In this document: positions 26,323-35,979 of the stretch, one piece after another
Numbering within the stretch: the first letter of the stretch is position 1
Layout of the letters: each line of letters begins with the position of its first letter
The notes under the pieces: generated by a model
The model's input: the letters and a program-made list of their open reading frames with translations, nothing else
What the model was told of the DNA's origin: nothing
The model's database searches: none
Made by a program: the position numbers and the translations under genes
Assembly (NCBI RefSeq): GCF_027924965.1
Contig: NZ_AP027056.1
Coordinates: forward strand, 1,860,001-1,924,000
Reading direction: 5' to 3'
DNA from: Limnohabitans sp. TEGF004
GTDB taxonomy: Bacteria; Pseudomonadota; Gammaproteobacteria; Burkholderiales; Burkholderiaceae_C
DNA length: 64,000 bases

Positions 26323-26763
26323 ATGGCAATGCAAGACATGGCGGGGCACTTGATACGTCGCCTGCAACAGCAATCCACACAAATCTTTGCGCAGCGCACC
26401 CAAGCCGCGGGCTATGACCTGACCTCAGTGCAATACGCCGCGCTAGACGCCATCGCCAACAACCCGCATGTCGACCAAGCCACCGTGGCCGAAATCATTG
26501 GCTACGACCGCGCCACCATTGGCGGCGTGATTGAGCGTTTAGACACCAAGGGCTGGGTGCGCCGCGTGGTGAGCGAGCAAGACCGCAGATCGCGCGAGTT
26601 GTCACTCACAGCCAAAGGCAACAAAATTTACTCGGCTCTGCAGCCCATCGTGCATGAGCTGCAAGCTGACATTCTTCACCCCTTGAGCGCGGCCGAGCAA
26701 GAGCGCTTTATCAAACTGGCACGACAAGTGGTGTGGCACGACAAATCGGCCGACGAGGCCTAA
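26323..26763 (+). CDS. mobR: MarR-family regulator, probably MobR
   Basis: 146-residue winged helix repressor. The DNA-binding region reads VDQATVAEIIGYDRATIGGVIERLDTK (about 50-75, split here only for reference) followed by the wing RRVVSEQDRRSRELSLT. GGAG precedes the ATG. Divergence from mobA suggests repression of mobA relieved by 3-hydroxybenzoate, as described for Comamonas MobR. Its stop overlaps the convergent LysE-type gene by 4 bp. Confidence 0.82.
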   Translation: MAMQDMAGHLIRRLQQQSTQIFAQRTQAAGYDLTSVQYAALDAIANNPHVDQATVAEIIGYDRATIGGVIERLDTKGWVRRVVSEQDRRSRELSLTAKGNKIYSALQPIVHELQADILHPLSAAEQERFIKLARQVVWHDKSADEA

Positions 26764-27392
26764 GAGATAAAAATTAAACGTGCGCCAAGGCCGCAAAAGA
26801 TAACACCGGCCAAACGGTCAAACCACAGCGCCACCAGCGGCCAGCGCGCAAACCACTGCCCAACCTTGCCCGCAAAGTAACCCAACAAGCCAAACAACAA
26901 CGCTGCTTGCACGGTAAACGCCCCCCCCAGTTGAGCCAACTGCCAAGGCACATCGCCACGGTCAGCCTGCACAAACTGCGGCAAGAAAGCCAAGAAGAAC
27001 AGCATCACTTTGGGGTTGATCGCGTTGGCAAACACACCGCGCCACAGCAGCTGCATGGCTGACTGTTCGGGTGCATCGGCGGCATGGGTGGGCACAGTGG
27101 CCCCGCCCCGGCTGCGCAAAGCCTGCACACCCAACCAAAACAAATACGCACCGCCGCCAATACGCAGCGCCGCAAACGCCACAGGCGACGCCACCAACAA
27201 CGAGCTAACCCCCACCACCGCCAGCAGCGTGTGGCTAAAGCAACCCAGCGCACACCCCAAGCCAAACGCCATGCCCTGCTTGCGACCACGCGACATGCCG
27301 AGGCTGAGCACCATCAGGTTGTCGGGGCCGGGCGAAATGGTGATGAGGCTGGCGGCTAGCAAGAAGGCTAGTAACTGGTCGAGGGTGAGCAT
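26760..27392 (-). CDS. LysE/RhtB-family exporter
   Basis: Inner-membrane protein of 210 residues with about six hydrophobic helices and the family opening SPGPDNLMVLSLGMSRGRKQG near residue 21. Members export amino acids such as lysine, threonine or homoserine lactone. The substrate cannot be read. It is 21 bp downstream of polA on the same strand, so may be cotranscribed. Confidence 0.85.
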   Translation of the reverse strand: MLTLDQLLAFLLAASLITISPGPDNLMVLSLGMSRGRKQGMAFGLGCALGCFSHTLLAVVGVSSLLVASPVAFAALRIGGGAYLFWLGVQALRSRGGATVPTHAADAPEQSAMQLLWRGVFANAINPKVMLFFLAFLPQFVQADRGDVPWQLAQLGGAFTVQAALLFGLLGYFAGKVGQWFARWPLVALWFDRLAGVIFCGLGARLIFIS

Positions 27393-27413
27393 GGTGCTGG
27401 TTTCTACAAAGCC

Positions 27414-30194
27414 TTAGTGCGCCTTGTCCCAATTCGGCCCAACGCCGACTTCTGCGAGCAAAGGCACTTTGAGCTGCGCCACGTCAGCCATCAGACGTGG
27501 CACTTCGGTGCGAACCCATGCCACTTCTGACTCGGGCACTTCAAACACCAGTTCATCGTGCACTTGCATGATGACTTTGGTTTGGCGTTGTTGCTCGTCA
27601 ATGGCTTTTTGCACGGACACCATGCTCATCTTGATGAGGTCGGCGGCTGTGCCTTGCATCGGCGCGTTAATCGCTGCGCGCTCTGCGCCTGCGCGGCGTG
27701 GGCCGTTGGGGCTGTTGATTTCGGGCAAGTACAAGCGGCGGCCAAACACGGTTTCTACATAGCCTTGTGCTTTGGCTTGTTCGCGTGTGTCGTCCATGTA
27801 GCGCTTCACGCCCGCGAAGCGTTCAAAGTAGCGGGTGATGTAGTTCTTAGCCGCACCGTTGTCGATGCCCAGCGCCTTAGCCAAACCAAACGCGCTCATG
27901 CCGTAGATGAGGCCAAAGTTAATGACCTTGGCATAGCGGCGCTGCTCGGTGCTGACTGCATCCACACCCACGCCAAACACTTCGGCAGCCGTGGCGCGGT
28001 GCACGTCTAAGCCATCATGGAATGCTTTAACCAACGCCTCGTCACCACTGATGTGCGCCATGATGCGCAGCTCGATCTGGCTGTAGTCGGCACTGGCGAT
28101 CACGCAGCCCGCAGGGGCCACAAACGCTTCGCGCACTTTGCGGCCTTCGGCGGTGCGAATTGGGATGTTCTGTAAATTGGGGTCGTTGCTCGACAAGCGG
28201 CCTGTCACCGCCACCGCTTGCGCGTAGTGCGTGTGCACGCGGCCTGTGCGGGGCAAGGCCATGAGCGCCAGCTTGTCGGTGTAAGTGCCTTTAAGTTTGC
28301 TGAGAGACCGGTGCTCCAAAATTTTGGCAGGCAGTGGGTAGTCTTCGGCCAATTTCTCCAGCACTTCTTCGTCGGTGCTGCGTGCGCCGGTGGCGGTTTT
28401 TTTGATAACGGGTAAGCCCAGTTTGTCAAAGAAGATTTCGCCCAGTTGCTTAGGACTGGCCAAGTTAAATGGCTGGCCTGCAATTTCATAGGCTTCGGTT
28501 TCTAGCTGCACGATGCGTTGGCCTAGCGCGTGGCTTTGTGCCGCCAGCGTAGGCGCGTCAATCAACACACCGTTGCGCTCGATGCGATACAGGGCTTCGC
28601 TGCTGTCGATTTCCAATTGGTAGATGAAGCGCAGTTTGTCGTCGGCTTGCAAGCGCGGCCACAGCACTTGATGCACGTCCAGCGTCATGTCCGAGTCTTC
28701 GCAGGAGTATTCGGTGGCACGCGCCACCTCGACTTGCGAGAACGGAATTTGGTGCGCACCCTTGCCGCACAGGTCTTCGTAGTTCAATCCTTTGCGTCCC
28801 ACATGGCGCTCGGCCAAGCTGGCCAGGCCGTGGGGCTTGTGCACTTCCAGCACATAGCTTTGCAGCATGGTGTCGTGCGCGTAGCCCTTGACCTCGATGC
28901 CGTGGTTGGCCATGACATGGCGGTCGTATTTGATGTGCTGGCCCAACTTGTGAATGGCTGGGTTTTCAAACCAAGGCTTGAGCTTGGCCAACACCTCGTC
29001 CATGGGCAACTGCGTGGGCGCATCGCCATAACTGTGTGCCAATGGGATGTAGCAGGCTTCACCGGGTTTCACTGAAAAACTCAAACCCACAATCTCGGCG
29101 CGCATGGCATCAAGCGATGTGGTCTCGGTGTCAAACGCCACCAACTCGGCAGCGTTGAGTTTGGCCAGCCATGTGTCGAACATGGCCCAGTCCAACACGC
29201 AGTCGTAATGTTTGTCGGTGACGGTAGATACAACTGCTTCGGGTTCGTCAAACAAGCTGGGGTTGGGTTCAAACTTTGGCTTAGCTTCGGATGCTCCAGC
29301 TGAATCGCCACCTTCGCTGATGGCGCGAGCCAAGCCTTTGAAACCATAGGTTTCGTAAAAGGTTTTGAGTGCAGGCTTATCAGGCTCGGCCAAGTGCAGC
29401 GCATCGAGTGCTGGCAAGTTGGGCACGTAGGCCGACAAATCGCAATCGGTTTTCATGGTCACCAGCTGACGGCCTGTGGGCAGCCACTCAACGGCTTGAC
29501 GCAAGTTCTCGCCCGCCACGCCTTTGATGGCGCTGGCGTTTTGCAGCAAGTTGTCGAGCGAGCCATATTCCATCAGCCACTTGGCAGCAGTCTTTGGGCC
29601 CACCTTGGCCACGCCGGGCACGTTGTCAACCGTGTCGCCCACCAAGGTTTGATAGTCGATCATCAGCGAGGGCGGCACGCCAAACTCGGCGGTCACGCCA
29701 GCCACATCGCGCTTTTTTCCGTTCATGGTGTCCATGATGGTGATGTGTTCGTTCACCAGTTGGCTCAAATCTTTGTCACCACTCGACACCACTACCGTCA
29801 CACCTTGTTTGGCTGCAGTCACGGCCAAAGTGGCAATCACGTCATCCGCCTCTACGCCCGGTACATCAAGCACCGTCCAGCCCAACATGCGCACCATGGC
29901 GTGGATGGGTTCGATTTGCGAGCGCAAGTCATCCGGCATGGGCGAGCGGTTGGCTTTGTACGCGGGGTACATCTCGTCGCGAAAGGTGGGGCCTTTGGCG
30001 TCAAATACACAAGCGGCCAGTTGAGTGGGCACTTCTTTGCGCAAGGCCTGCATCATGTTGATCATGCCGCGAATGGCACCTGTGGCCGCACTCGTTGGGT
30101 CGCCTGGCACAGCGCGCAGGTCGGGCATGGCATGGAAGGCGCGGTAAAGGTAGCTGGAGCCGTCAACCAGCAGCAATGTTTTGGATTCACTCAT
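27414..30194 (-). CDS. polA: DNA polymerase I
   Basis: 926 residues with the three usual domains: 5'-3' exonuclease (about 1-300, with LLVDGSSYLYRAFHAMP and VEADDVIATLA), 3'-5' exonuclease (about 340-520; acidic DTETTSLDAM and the EYSCEDSDMT segment, so proofreading is probably active), and the polymerase domain (about 540-926; DYSQIELRIMAH, KVINFGLIYGMSAFG, and MQVHDELVFEV). It fills gaps and removes Okazaki primers. Upstream lies the palindromic element at 30226-30538. Confidence 0.96.
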   Translation of the reverse strand: MSESKTLLLVDGSSYLYRAFHAMPDLRAVPGDPTSAATGAIRGMINMMQALRKEVPTQLAACVFDAKGPTFRDEMYPAYKANRSPMPDDLRSQIEPIHAMVRMLGWTVLDVPGVEADDVIATLAVTAAKQGVTVVVSSGDKDLSQLVNEHITIMDTMNGKKRDVAGVTAEFGVPPSLMIDYQTLVGDTVDNVPGVAKVGPKTAAKWLMEYGSLDNLLQNASAIKGVAGENLRQAVEWLPTGRQLVTMKTDCDLSAYVPNLPALDALHLAEPDKPALKTFYETYGFKGLARAISEGGDSAGASEAKPKFEPNPSLFDEPEAVVSTVTDKHYDCVLDWAMFDTWLAKLNAAELVAFDTETTSLDAMRAEIVGLSFSVKPGEACYIPLAHSYGDAPTQLPMDEVLAKLKPWFENPAIHKLGQHIKYDRHVMANHGIEVKGYAHDTMLQSYVLEVHKPHGLASLAERHVGRKGLNYEDLCGKGAHQIPFSQVEVARATEYSCEDSDMTLDVHQVLWPRLQADDKLRFIYQLEIDSSEALYRIERNGVLIDAPTLAAQSHALGQRIVQLETEAYEIAGQPFNLASPKQLGEIFFDKLGLPVIKKTATGARSTDEEVLEKLAEDYPLPAKILEHRSLSKLKGTYTDKLALMALPRTGRVHTHYAQAVAVTGRLSSNDPNLQNIPIRTAEGRKVREAFVAPAGCVIASADYSQIELRIMAHISGDEALVKAFHDGLDVHRATAAEVFGVGVDAVSTEQRRYAKVINFGLIYGMSAFGLAKALGIDNGAAKNYITRYFERFAGVKRYMDDTREQAKAQGYVETVFGRRLYLPEINSPNGPRRAGAERAAINAPMQGTAADLIKMSMVSVQKAIDEQQRQTKVIMQVHDELVFEVPESEVAWVRTEVPRLMADVAQLKVPLLAEVGVGPNWDKAH

Positions 30195-30225
30195 AGGTTG
30201 TGATTGTGCCTTGTGTGCTTTTTTG

Positions 30226-30538
30226 GCTGGGCTCGCTGGACGCGGCTGGTGGGCGTCGCTGCTTCATGCTGGAGTACCAGAAATCATGGCGACGCCCACC
30301 AGCCACGCCCAGTCTGCGACACAGGTTTTGGAACGCCTGCAGCATGGCTCGTGCCGTTGGCACATTGCCACGCAGCGCAAACACAACTGCCGTTCGTACG
30401 AACTGATATGGCAATCGCAACAGCGGAGCCACAAACCCGCAGGCCGTAGTCTTGGGGGTTGGGGGATGAGCGGGTGACGATTTCTGGTACCCCAGCATGA
30501 GGAACCCGCTCATCCCTCAACCCCCAAGCGAGCCCAGC
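30226..30538. repeat. Nested inverted-repeat element with complementary hairpin loops
   Basis: This gene-free stretch between divergent polA and thrB-type genes has outer inverted arms GCTGGGCTCGCT (30226-30237) and its complement (30527-30538). Inside are hairpin 1, perfect 15-bp arms at 30244-30258 and 30290-30304, and hairpin 2, 25-bp arms at 30451-30475 and 30504-30528 with one mismatch. Loop 1 (30264-30283) and loop 2 (30481-30500) are reverse complements at 19 of 20 positions. The middle holds a perfect palindrome GTTCGTACGAAC (30392-30403). Short open frames occur on both strands, the best being minus 30284-30520, but the constraint looks structural. No transposase is present. It could be a non-autonomous mobile repeat, a BIME-like element or a structured RNA. 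Confidence 0.75.
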
Positions 30539-30594
30539 AAAAGTAAACAGTCACGCAAACTACAATGACGCCAACTTTTAATACCTTGGCAGTC

Positions 30595-31557
30595 ATGGCA
30601 GTTTTCACCGAAGTTTCAGAGTCCTCCGCGCAAGAACTGCTCACTCAACTCAAGCTTGGCGAGTTGGTCGAACTCAAAGGCATCCAAGGCGGCATTGAGA
30701 ACACCAATTACTTTCTCACCAGCGCCGAGGGCCAATACGTGCTCACGCTGTTTGAGCGCCTTACGCACGAGCAACTGCCGTTTTATCTGTACCTGATGAA
30801 ACACTTGGCACAAGGCGGTATTCCTGTGCCAGACCCCATGTCTAACCAAGACGGCGACATCTTGCTCACCGTTGAAGACAAGCCTGCTGCGGTGGTCAAC
30901 CGCTTGCGTGGAAAAAGCGAACTTAGTCCCACCGCTGCCCACTGCGCCGCTGTGGGCGACATGCTGGCCCGCATGCATCTAGCTGGGCGCGACTACAACC
31001 GCCAGCAGCCAAACTTGCGCGGCCTGCCTTGGTGGAACGACACCGTGCCTGTGGTGCTGCCGTATTTGGATGCCTCACAAGCCGCACTCATTCAAACCGA
31101 GCTGGCCTATCAAAACCACACAGCCGCGTCATCGGCCTACGCCGCCCTGCCCCGTGGCCCCATCCACGCCGACTTGTTCCGCGACAACGTGATGTTTGAT
31201 GGCACAGCCGAAGCACCTGAGCTAACGGGCTTCTTCGACTTTTACTTTGCAGGCGTGGACACCTGGCTGTTTGATGTGGCCGTGTGTTTGAACGACTGGT
31301 GCATCACCCATGCTGACGGCACGCACGATGCAGCCAAAGCCAAAGCGTTCATTGGTGCGTACCAAGCCGTGCGCCCCTTCACACCAGCTGAGCGCCAGCT
31401 GCTCAACCCCATGTTGCGTGCGGGTGCCTTGCGTTTTTGGACATCGCGTCTATGGGACTTCCACCTGCCGCGCGAAGCGAGCATGTTGCAACCCCACGAT
31501 CCGACACACTTTGAGCGTGTGTTGCGCCAACGTGTGGCACACCCTGTCACACTCTGA
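30595..31557 (+). CDS. thrB: Homoserine kinase, ThrB type II (choline-kinase fold)
   Basis: Kinase of 320 residues phosphorylating homoserine in threonine synthesis, of the aminoglycoside-phosphotransferase-like type. Visible motifs are LKGIQGGIENTNYFL near residue 22, the Brenner-type loop HADLFRDNVMF, and GFFDFYFAGVDTW. The ATG at 30595 (MAVFTEV) is the normal family start; ten further codons upstream to 30565 are open but lack support. The next gene starts 3 bp after the stop. Confidence 0.87.
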   Translation: MAVFTEVSESSAQELLTQLKLGELVELKGIQGGIENTNYFLTSAEGQYVLTLFERLTHEQLPFYLYLMKHLAQGGIPVPDPMSNQDGDILLTVEDKPAAVVNRLRGKSELSPTAAHCAAVGDMLARMHLAGRDYNRQQPNLRGLPWWNDTVPVVLPYLDASQAALIQTELAYQNHTAASSAYAALPRGPIHADLFRDNVMFDGTAEAPELTGFFDFYFAGVDTWLFDVAVCLNDWCITHADGTHDAAKAKAFIGAYQAVRPFTPAERQLLNPMLRAGALRFWTSRLWDFHLPREASMLQPHDPTHFERVLRQRVAHPVTL

Positions 31558-31560
31558 GCT

Positions 31561-32337
31561 ATGAAACTCAACGTCGTTCCCGCAAAAACTGGCTCACTCT
31601 GGGTGCGCCAAGGCATCCGTGCTTTTTGGAAGCAACCGCTGGCACTCACAGGCTTGTTCTTCATGTTCATGGCAAGCATGTCCATCCTGTCTATCGTGCC
31701 AGTGCTGGGCGGCTTCTTGGCGTTGATGCTGTTGCCCGCCGCATCACTGGGCTTGATGGCCGCCACGCGTGAAGTGGAACTGGGCAAGTTCCCCATGCCC
31801 TTCATATTGGCCGCGGGGTTCAGGACCGGTGCAGATGGCAAGCGCAACATGGTCGTGTTGGGCCTGATTTACGCACTCTGCTTTGTGGGTGTCATGGGCT
31901 TGTCCACCCTGATGGATGGCGGTGACTTTGCTAAGTTGTACTTGGTGGGTGGTTCGCTAGAAGTCGAAACCGTGATGGACCCCGATTTTCAGAATGCCAT
32001 GTGGCTTTCGCTGCTGCTGTACTTGCCTTTGTCTTTGGTGTTTTGGCATGCACCTGCGCTCACGCATTGGCATGGTCTCCAAGTGGCTAAAAGCCTGTTC
32101 TTCAGCACCGTGGCCTGCATGAGCAACTGGCGTGCGTTTTTGGTGTTTGGCCTCATGTGGTCGTTCATCTTTTTGGGCACCACCTTGGCCATCACACTCA
32201 TTGGCAGCTTGATGGGCGACAGCGAGTTTGCCGCCATGGCACTGCTGCCCGCCATGCTGATGCTGGCCTCGATGTTCTTTTGCTCGACGTACTACAGCTT
32301 CAAAGACTGCTTCACGTCAGACACGCTGTACGCTTAA
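31561..32337 (+). CDS. BPSS1780-family membrane protein
   Basis: 258-residue integral membrane protein with about six hydrophobic segments and N-terminal sequence VVPAKTGSLWVRQGIRAFWK, which I recall from a conserved Burkholderiales family of unknown function. The tight link to the thrB-type gene (3 bp) suggests cotranscription. No enzymatic motif is seen. Confidence 0.75.
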   Translation: MKLNVVPAKTGSLWVRQGIRAFWKQPLALTGLFFMFMASMSILSIVPVLGGFLALMLLPAASLGLMAATREVELGKFPMPFILAAGFRTGADGKRNMVVLGLIYALCFVGVMGLSTLMDGGDFAKLYLVGGSLEVETVMDPDFQNAMWLSLLLYLPLSLVFWHAPALTHWHGLQVAKSLFFSTVACMSNWRAFLVFGLMWSFIFLGTTLAITLIGSLMGDSEFAAMALLPAMLMLASMFFCSTYYSFKDCFTSDTLYA

Positions 32338-32375
32338 AGCAGCAGCGTGGTGCTGCGCACCACGCTTGAATCACC

Positions 32376-34760
32376 TCAAACCTGCGTGAGCTTGGCCACA
32401 CTCAGCGCCAACCACTTGATGCCGTGACGCGGGAAGTTCACTTGTGCACGGGCATCGTCGCCCACGCCTTCAATGCTGATGACCGCACCCTCGCCAAACT
32501 TGGCGTGGAACACCTGCACACCGCTGCGCACCCATGCATTAGGGCCACTGGTCACAGGGGCTGCACGTTGAGGAACAGGCTTTGGCGCCGCAGCGGTGGC
32601 TGCACCGCCACCCCATGCGTTGTTTTGCCAGCCGTTGTTGTTCTGCCATGCATCGCGGCGTGAGGGCATCGCATCTGCAAACGCTGAACGCGCAGGCGTG
32701 ATCCACTTCATGGTGTGCTCTGGCAGTTCTTCAAAGAAACGGCTTTTCAGGTTGTAGCGCGTTTGGCCATGCAACATACGGGTTTGTGAATGGCTCAGAT
32801 ACAAACGTTTGCGCGCACGCGTGATGGCCACGTACATGAGGCGGCGCTCTTCTTCCAGGCCATCAAAATCGTTCATCGAGTTTTCGTGAGGGAACAAGCC
32901 CTCTTCCATGCCCGTGATGAACACGCAGTCAAACTCCAAACCTTTGGATGCGTGCACCGTCATCAGCTGAATCGCGTCTTGACCCGCTTGCGCTTGGTTG
33001 TCGCCCGACTCCAACGCGGCGTGCGTGAGGAAGGCGGCCAAGGGCGACAAGGTTTCGCCGGTGTCGGCATTGATCATGGTTTGCGGCGCTGCGGGTTCAG
33101 TGCCATCCGTCACCACAGGCTGACCGTGTTCATCGATGGGCAAGGCCACGGCATCGCGGCCAAAGCCTTCTTGTGTGACGAAGCTCTCGGCAGCGTTAAC
33201 CAATTCCTGCAAGTTTTCAATGCGGTCTTGGCCTTCGCGTTCGCCTTGGTAATGCGTGATGAGGCCTGAGTGGTCGAGCAACAGCTCAATGATTTGGCGC
33301 AGGTTTTGGCCTTGTGTTTGCTCGCGCAACACATCAATCTTGGCCACAAAGGCGCTGAGGTTGGTACCAGCTTTGCCTGCCACAGCAGTGACGGCGTCGC
33401 TCATGGCACAGCCCATGGCTCGCGAGGCGTCTTGCAACTGTTCGATGCTGCGCGCGCCAATGCCACGCGGCGGGAAGTTGACCACGCGCATGAAGCTGGT
33501 GTCGTCGCGTGGGTTTTCTAACAAGCGCAAATAGGCCAAGGCGTGTTTGATTTCAGCGCGCTCAAAGAAGCGCAAACCACCGTACACGCGGTACGGCATG
33601 GCGGCGTTGAACAACGCGGTTTCAATCACACGGCTTTGTGCGTTGCTGCGGTACAGCACGGCAATCTCGCTGCGGTGTTGCACGCCATTCGTGCCATCAC
33701 CGTTTTGGCCATCGCGCAAGAGTTGCTTCATTTCTTCCACCATCCATTGCGCTTCGGCAAAGTCTGTGGGCGATTCATACACACGCACGGGCTCGCCTGC
33801 GCCCTGCGTGGTGTGCAGGTTTTTACCCAAGCGGCCTTTGTTGTGGCTGATGAGGTGGTTGGCACTGTCCAAAATGTTGCTGAAGCTGCGGTAGTTTTGC
33901 TCGAGCTTGATTTGGTGCGTGACGTTGTACTCACGCACAAAGTCGGCCATGTTGCCCACGCGTGCGCCACGGAAGGCGTAAATGCTTTGGTCATCGTCAC
34001 CCACCGCCAAGATGGCACCGCCACCTTGGTCCACAGGGCCAGCGAGTTGTTTGAGCCAGGCGTATTGCAGCTTGTTGGTGTCTTGAAACTCGTCCACCAA
34101 AATGTGCTGAAAGCGGCGGCGATAGTGCTCACGCAGCGGATCGTTGTCGCGCAGCAGTTCGTATGAGCGCAGCATGAGTTCCCCAAAGTCCACCACACCT
34201 TCGCGTTGGCATTGGGCTTCGTACAGCTCGTACAACTCAACACGCTTGCGGTCATCAGGATCACGGGCCACCACATCTTTGGGGCGCAGGCCATCTTCTT
34301 TGCAACCGGCAATGAAACGCATGGTTTCTTTGGGTGGAAAACGCTCGTCATCCACATTGAACTGTTTGCTCAAGCGCTTGATGGCGCTGAGCTGGTCTTG
34401 GGTGTCCAAGATTTGAAAAGACTGGGGCAAATTGGCCAGCTTCCAGTGGGCGCGTAAAAAGCGGTTGCACAACCCGTGGAAGGTGCCCACCCACATGCCG
34501 CGCACGCTCACAGGCAGCATGGCCGACAAACGCGTGAGCATTTCTTTGGCGGCCTTGTTGGTAAACGTCACCGCCAAGATGCCGCCTGGCGACACCTGCC
34601 CGGTTTGCATGAGCCACGCAATGCGCGTGGTCAGCACCCGCGTCTTACCCGACCCCGCCCCCGCCAAGATGAGGGCATGCGCCTGCGGCAGCGTGACTGC
34701 GGCGGCTTGCTCGTTGTTGAGGCCTTGGAGCAAGGGCGAGGTATCGGGTGAAAAATGCAT
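32376..34760 (-). CDS. uvrD: DNA helicase II
   Basis: Superfamily 1A 3'-5' helicase, 794 residues, acting in mismatch and nucleotide excision repair. Motif I is AGAGSGKTRVL near residue 33, motif II VDEFQDTN, motif III GDDDQSIYAFRGA, motif V/VI region VHASKGLEFDCVF and YVAITRARKRLYL. The C-terminal tail KFGEGAVISIEGVGDDARAQ is the tudor-like domain of UvrD/PcrA. Rep is excluded by that tail and by overall length. Confidence 0.93.
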   Translation of the reverse strand: MHFSPDTSPLLQGLNNEQAAAVTLPQAHALILAGAGSGKTRVLTTRIAWLMQTGQVSPGGILAVTFTNKAAKEMLTRLSAMLPVSVRGMWVGTFHGLCNRFLRAHWKLANLPQSFQILDTQDQLSAIKRLSKQFNVDDERFPPKETMRFIAGCKEDGLRPKDVVARDPDDRKRVELYELYEAQCQREGVVDFGELMLRSYELLRDNDPLREHYRRRFQHILVDEFQDTNKLQYAWLKQLAGPVDQGGGAILAVGDDDQSIYAFRGARVGNMADFVREYNVTHQIKLEQNYRSFSNILDSANHLISHNKGRLGKNLHTTQGAGEPVRVYESPTDFAEAQWMVEEMKQLLRDGQNGDGTNGVQHRSEIAVLYRSNAQSRVIETALFNAAMPYRVYGGLRFFERAEIKHALAYLRLLENPRDDTSFMRVVNFPPRGIGARSIEQLQDASRAMGCAMSDAVTAVAGKAGTNLSAFVAKIDVLREQTQGQNLRQIIELLLDHSGLITHYQGEREGQDRIENLQELVNAAESFVTQEGFGRDAVALPIDEHGQPVVTDGTEPAAPQTMINADTGETLSPLAAFLTHAALESGDNQAQAGQDAIQLMTVHASKGLEFDCVFITGMEEGLFPHENSMNDFDGLEEERRLMYVAITRARKRLYLSHSQTRMLHGQTRYNLKSRFFEELPEHTMKWITPARSAFADAMPSRRDAWQNNNGWQNNAWGGGAATAAAPKPVPQRAAPVTSGPNAWVRSGVQVFHAKFGEGAVISIEGVGDDARAQVNFPRHGIKWLALSVAKLTQV

Positions 34761-34900
34761 CCGTCAATTTTAGGGTTTAGAATCAGCCACCGGGCCCAAG
34801 ATTCTTGTGCTCGGTTTTTTTTGGTCTGCCTTTTGCACCTGAAAAAACCGGCCAAGCCAAGCGCTCAATCTTCGAACGTTATTTTCTGGAGCTTGGGAAT

Positions 34901-35878
34901 ATGGAAATTTTTGATTACGACAACATCTTGTTGCTGCCACGCAAGTGCCGCGTGGAAAGCCGCTCTGAATGCGATGCAGGTGTTGAACTCGGTGGCCGCA
35001 AGTTTCGCTTGCCAGTTGTCCCCGCCAATATGAAAACCGTGGTGGATGAAAGCATCTGCTTGTGGATGGCGCAAAACAACTACTTCTACGTGATGCACCG
35101 CTTCGATTTGGACAATGTCCAATTCGTGAAAGACATGCACGCAAAGGGTGTCTACGCCTCGATCTCTTTGGGCGTGAAAGCCCCAGACCGCGAAACCGTG
35201 GACACACTGGCTGCAGCTGGTTTAACACCCGAATACATCACCATCGACATCGCCCATGGCCACGCCGACAGCGTGCGCGACATGATTGGCTACATCAAGG
35301 CCAAGTTGCCTAAGAGCTTCATCATCGCGGGCAACGTGGCCACGCCTGAAGCCGTGATCGACCTCGAAAACTGGGGCGCTGACGCGACCAAAGTGGGCGT
35401 GGGTCCAGGCAAGGTGTGTATCACCAAGCTCAAAACAGGTTTTGGCACAGGCGGCTGGCAGTTGTCAGCGCTCAAGTGGTGCGCCCGCGTGGCGACCAAG
35501 CCGATCATTGCGGACGGCGGCATTCGCAGCCACGGTGACATCGCCAAGAGCATCCGCTTTGGCGCAAGCATGGTGATGATTGGTTCGCTGTTTGCAGGCC
35601 ACGAAGAGTCGCCAGGCAAGACGGTGGAAGTGGACGGCGAGTTGTTCAAGGAATACTACGGCTCAGCCTCTGACTTCAACAAAGGCGAATACAAGCATGT
35701 GGAAGGCAAACGCATCCTCGAGCCCGTCAAAGGCAAGTTGGCCAACACGCTCATCGAAATGGAACAAGACGTGCAAAGCTCGATCAGCTACGCCGGCGGC
35801 ACCAAGTTGATGGACGTGCGCAAGGTGAACTACGTTATCTTGGGCGGGGATAACGCTGGCGAACATCTGTTGATGTAA
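34901..35878 (+). CDS. guaC: GMP reductase
   Basis: IMPDH/GMPR-family TIM barrel of 325 residues converting GMP to IMP with NADPH. The catalytic Cys173 lies in [13 protein letters not shown], with [18 protein letters not shown] downstream and no CBS domains, which separates it from IMP dehydrogenase. The short length matches the GuaC2-type (Firmicute-like) reductase. The ATG at 34901 follows GGAG and begins [13 protein letters not shown], the family start; the open frame upstream to 34805 is leader. Confidence 0.92.
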   Translation: MEIFDYDNILLLPRKCRVESRSECDAGVELGGRKFRLPVVPANMKTVVDESICLWMAQNNYFYVMHRFDLDNVQFVKDMHAKGVYASISLGVKAPDRETVDTLAAAGLTPEYITIDIAHGHADSVRDMIGYIKAKLPKSFIIAGNVATPEAVIDLENWGADATKVGVGPGKVCITKLKTGFGTGGWQLSALKWCARVATKPIIADGGIRSHGDIAKSIRFGASMVMIGSLFAGHEESPGKTVEVDGELFKEYYGSASDFNKGEYKHVEGKRILEPVKGKLANTLIEMEQDVQSSISYAGGTKLMDVRKVNYVILGGDNAGEHLLM

Positions 35879-35909
35879 ACCCCGCGTGACGGCCCACTTT
35901 CGGCCAAAC

Positions 35910-35947
35910 AAAAAAGCCTGTCTGCTTTGCGCATGACAGGCTTTTTT
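35910..35947. terminator. Bidirectional terminator, guaC / hydrolase
   Basis: Arms AAAAAAGCCTGTC and GACAGGCTTTTTT are perfect, with T tracts available in both directions. It lies between convergent genes and should stop transcription from both. Confidence 0.92.
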
Positions 35948-35979
35948 ATTGCTTTTGCGCAGCTGAGTGTTGACGCGGC

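Noticed and set aside
29394..30203. Plus-strand open frame of 269 codons opposite polA
   Set aside because: It mirrors the codon bias of polA on the other strand and has a composition typical of antisense frames.
30187..30513. Minus-strand open frame of 108 codons in the polA-thrB gap
   Set aside because: It crosses both hairpins and the inverted repeats; structural symmetry explains the open frame better than coding. A different short frame at 30284-30520 is kept only as a hint within the element.
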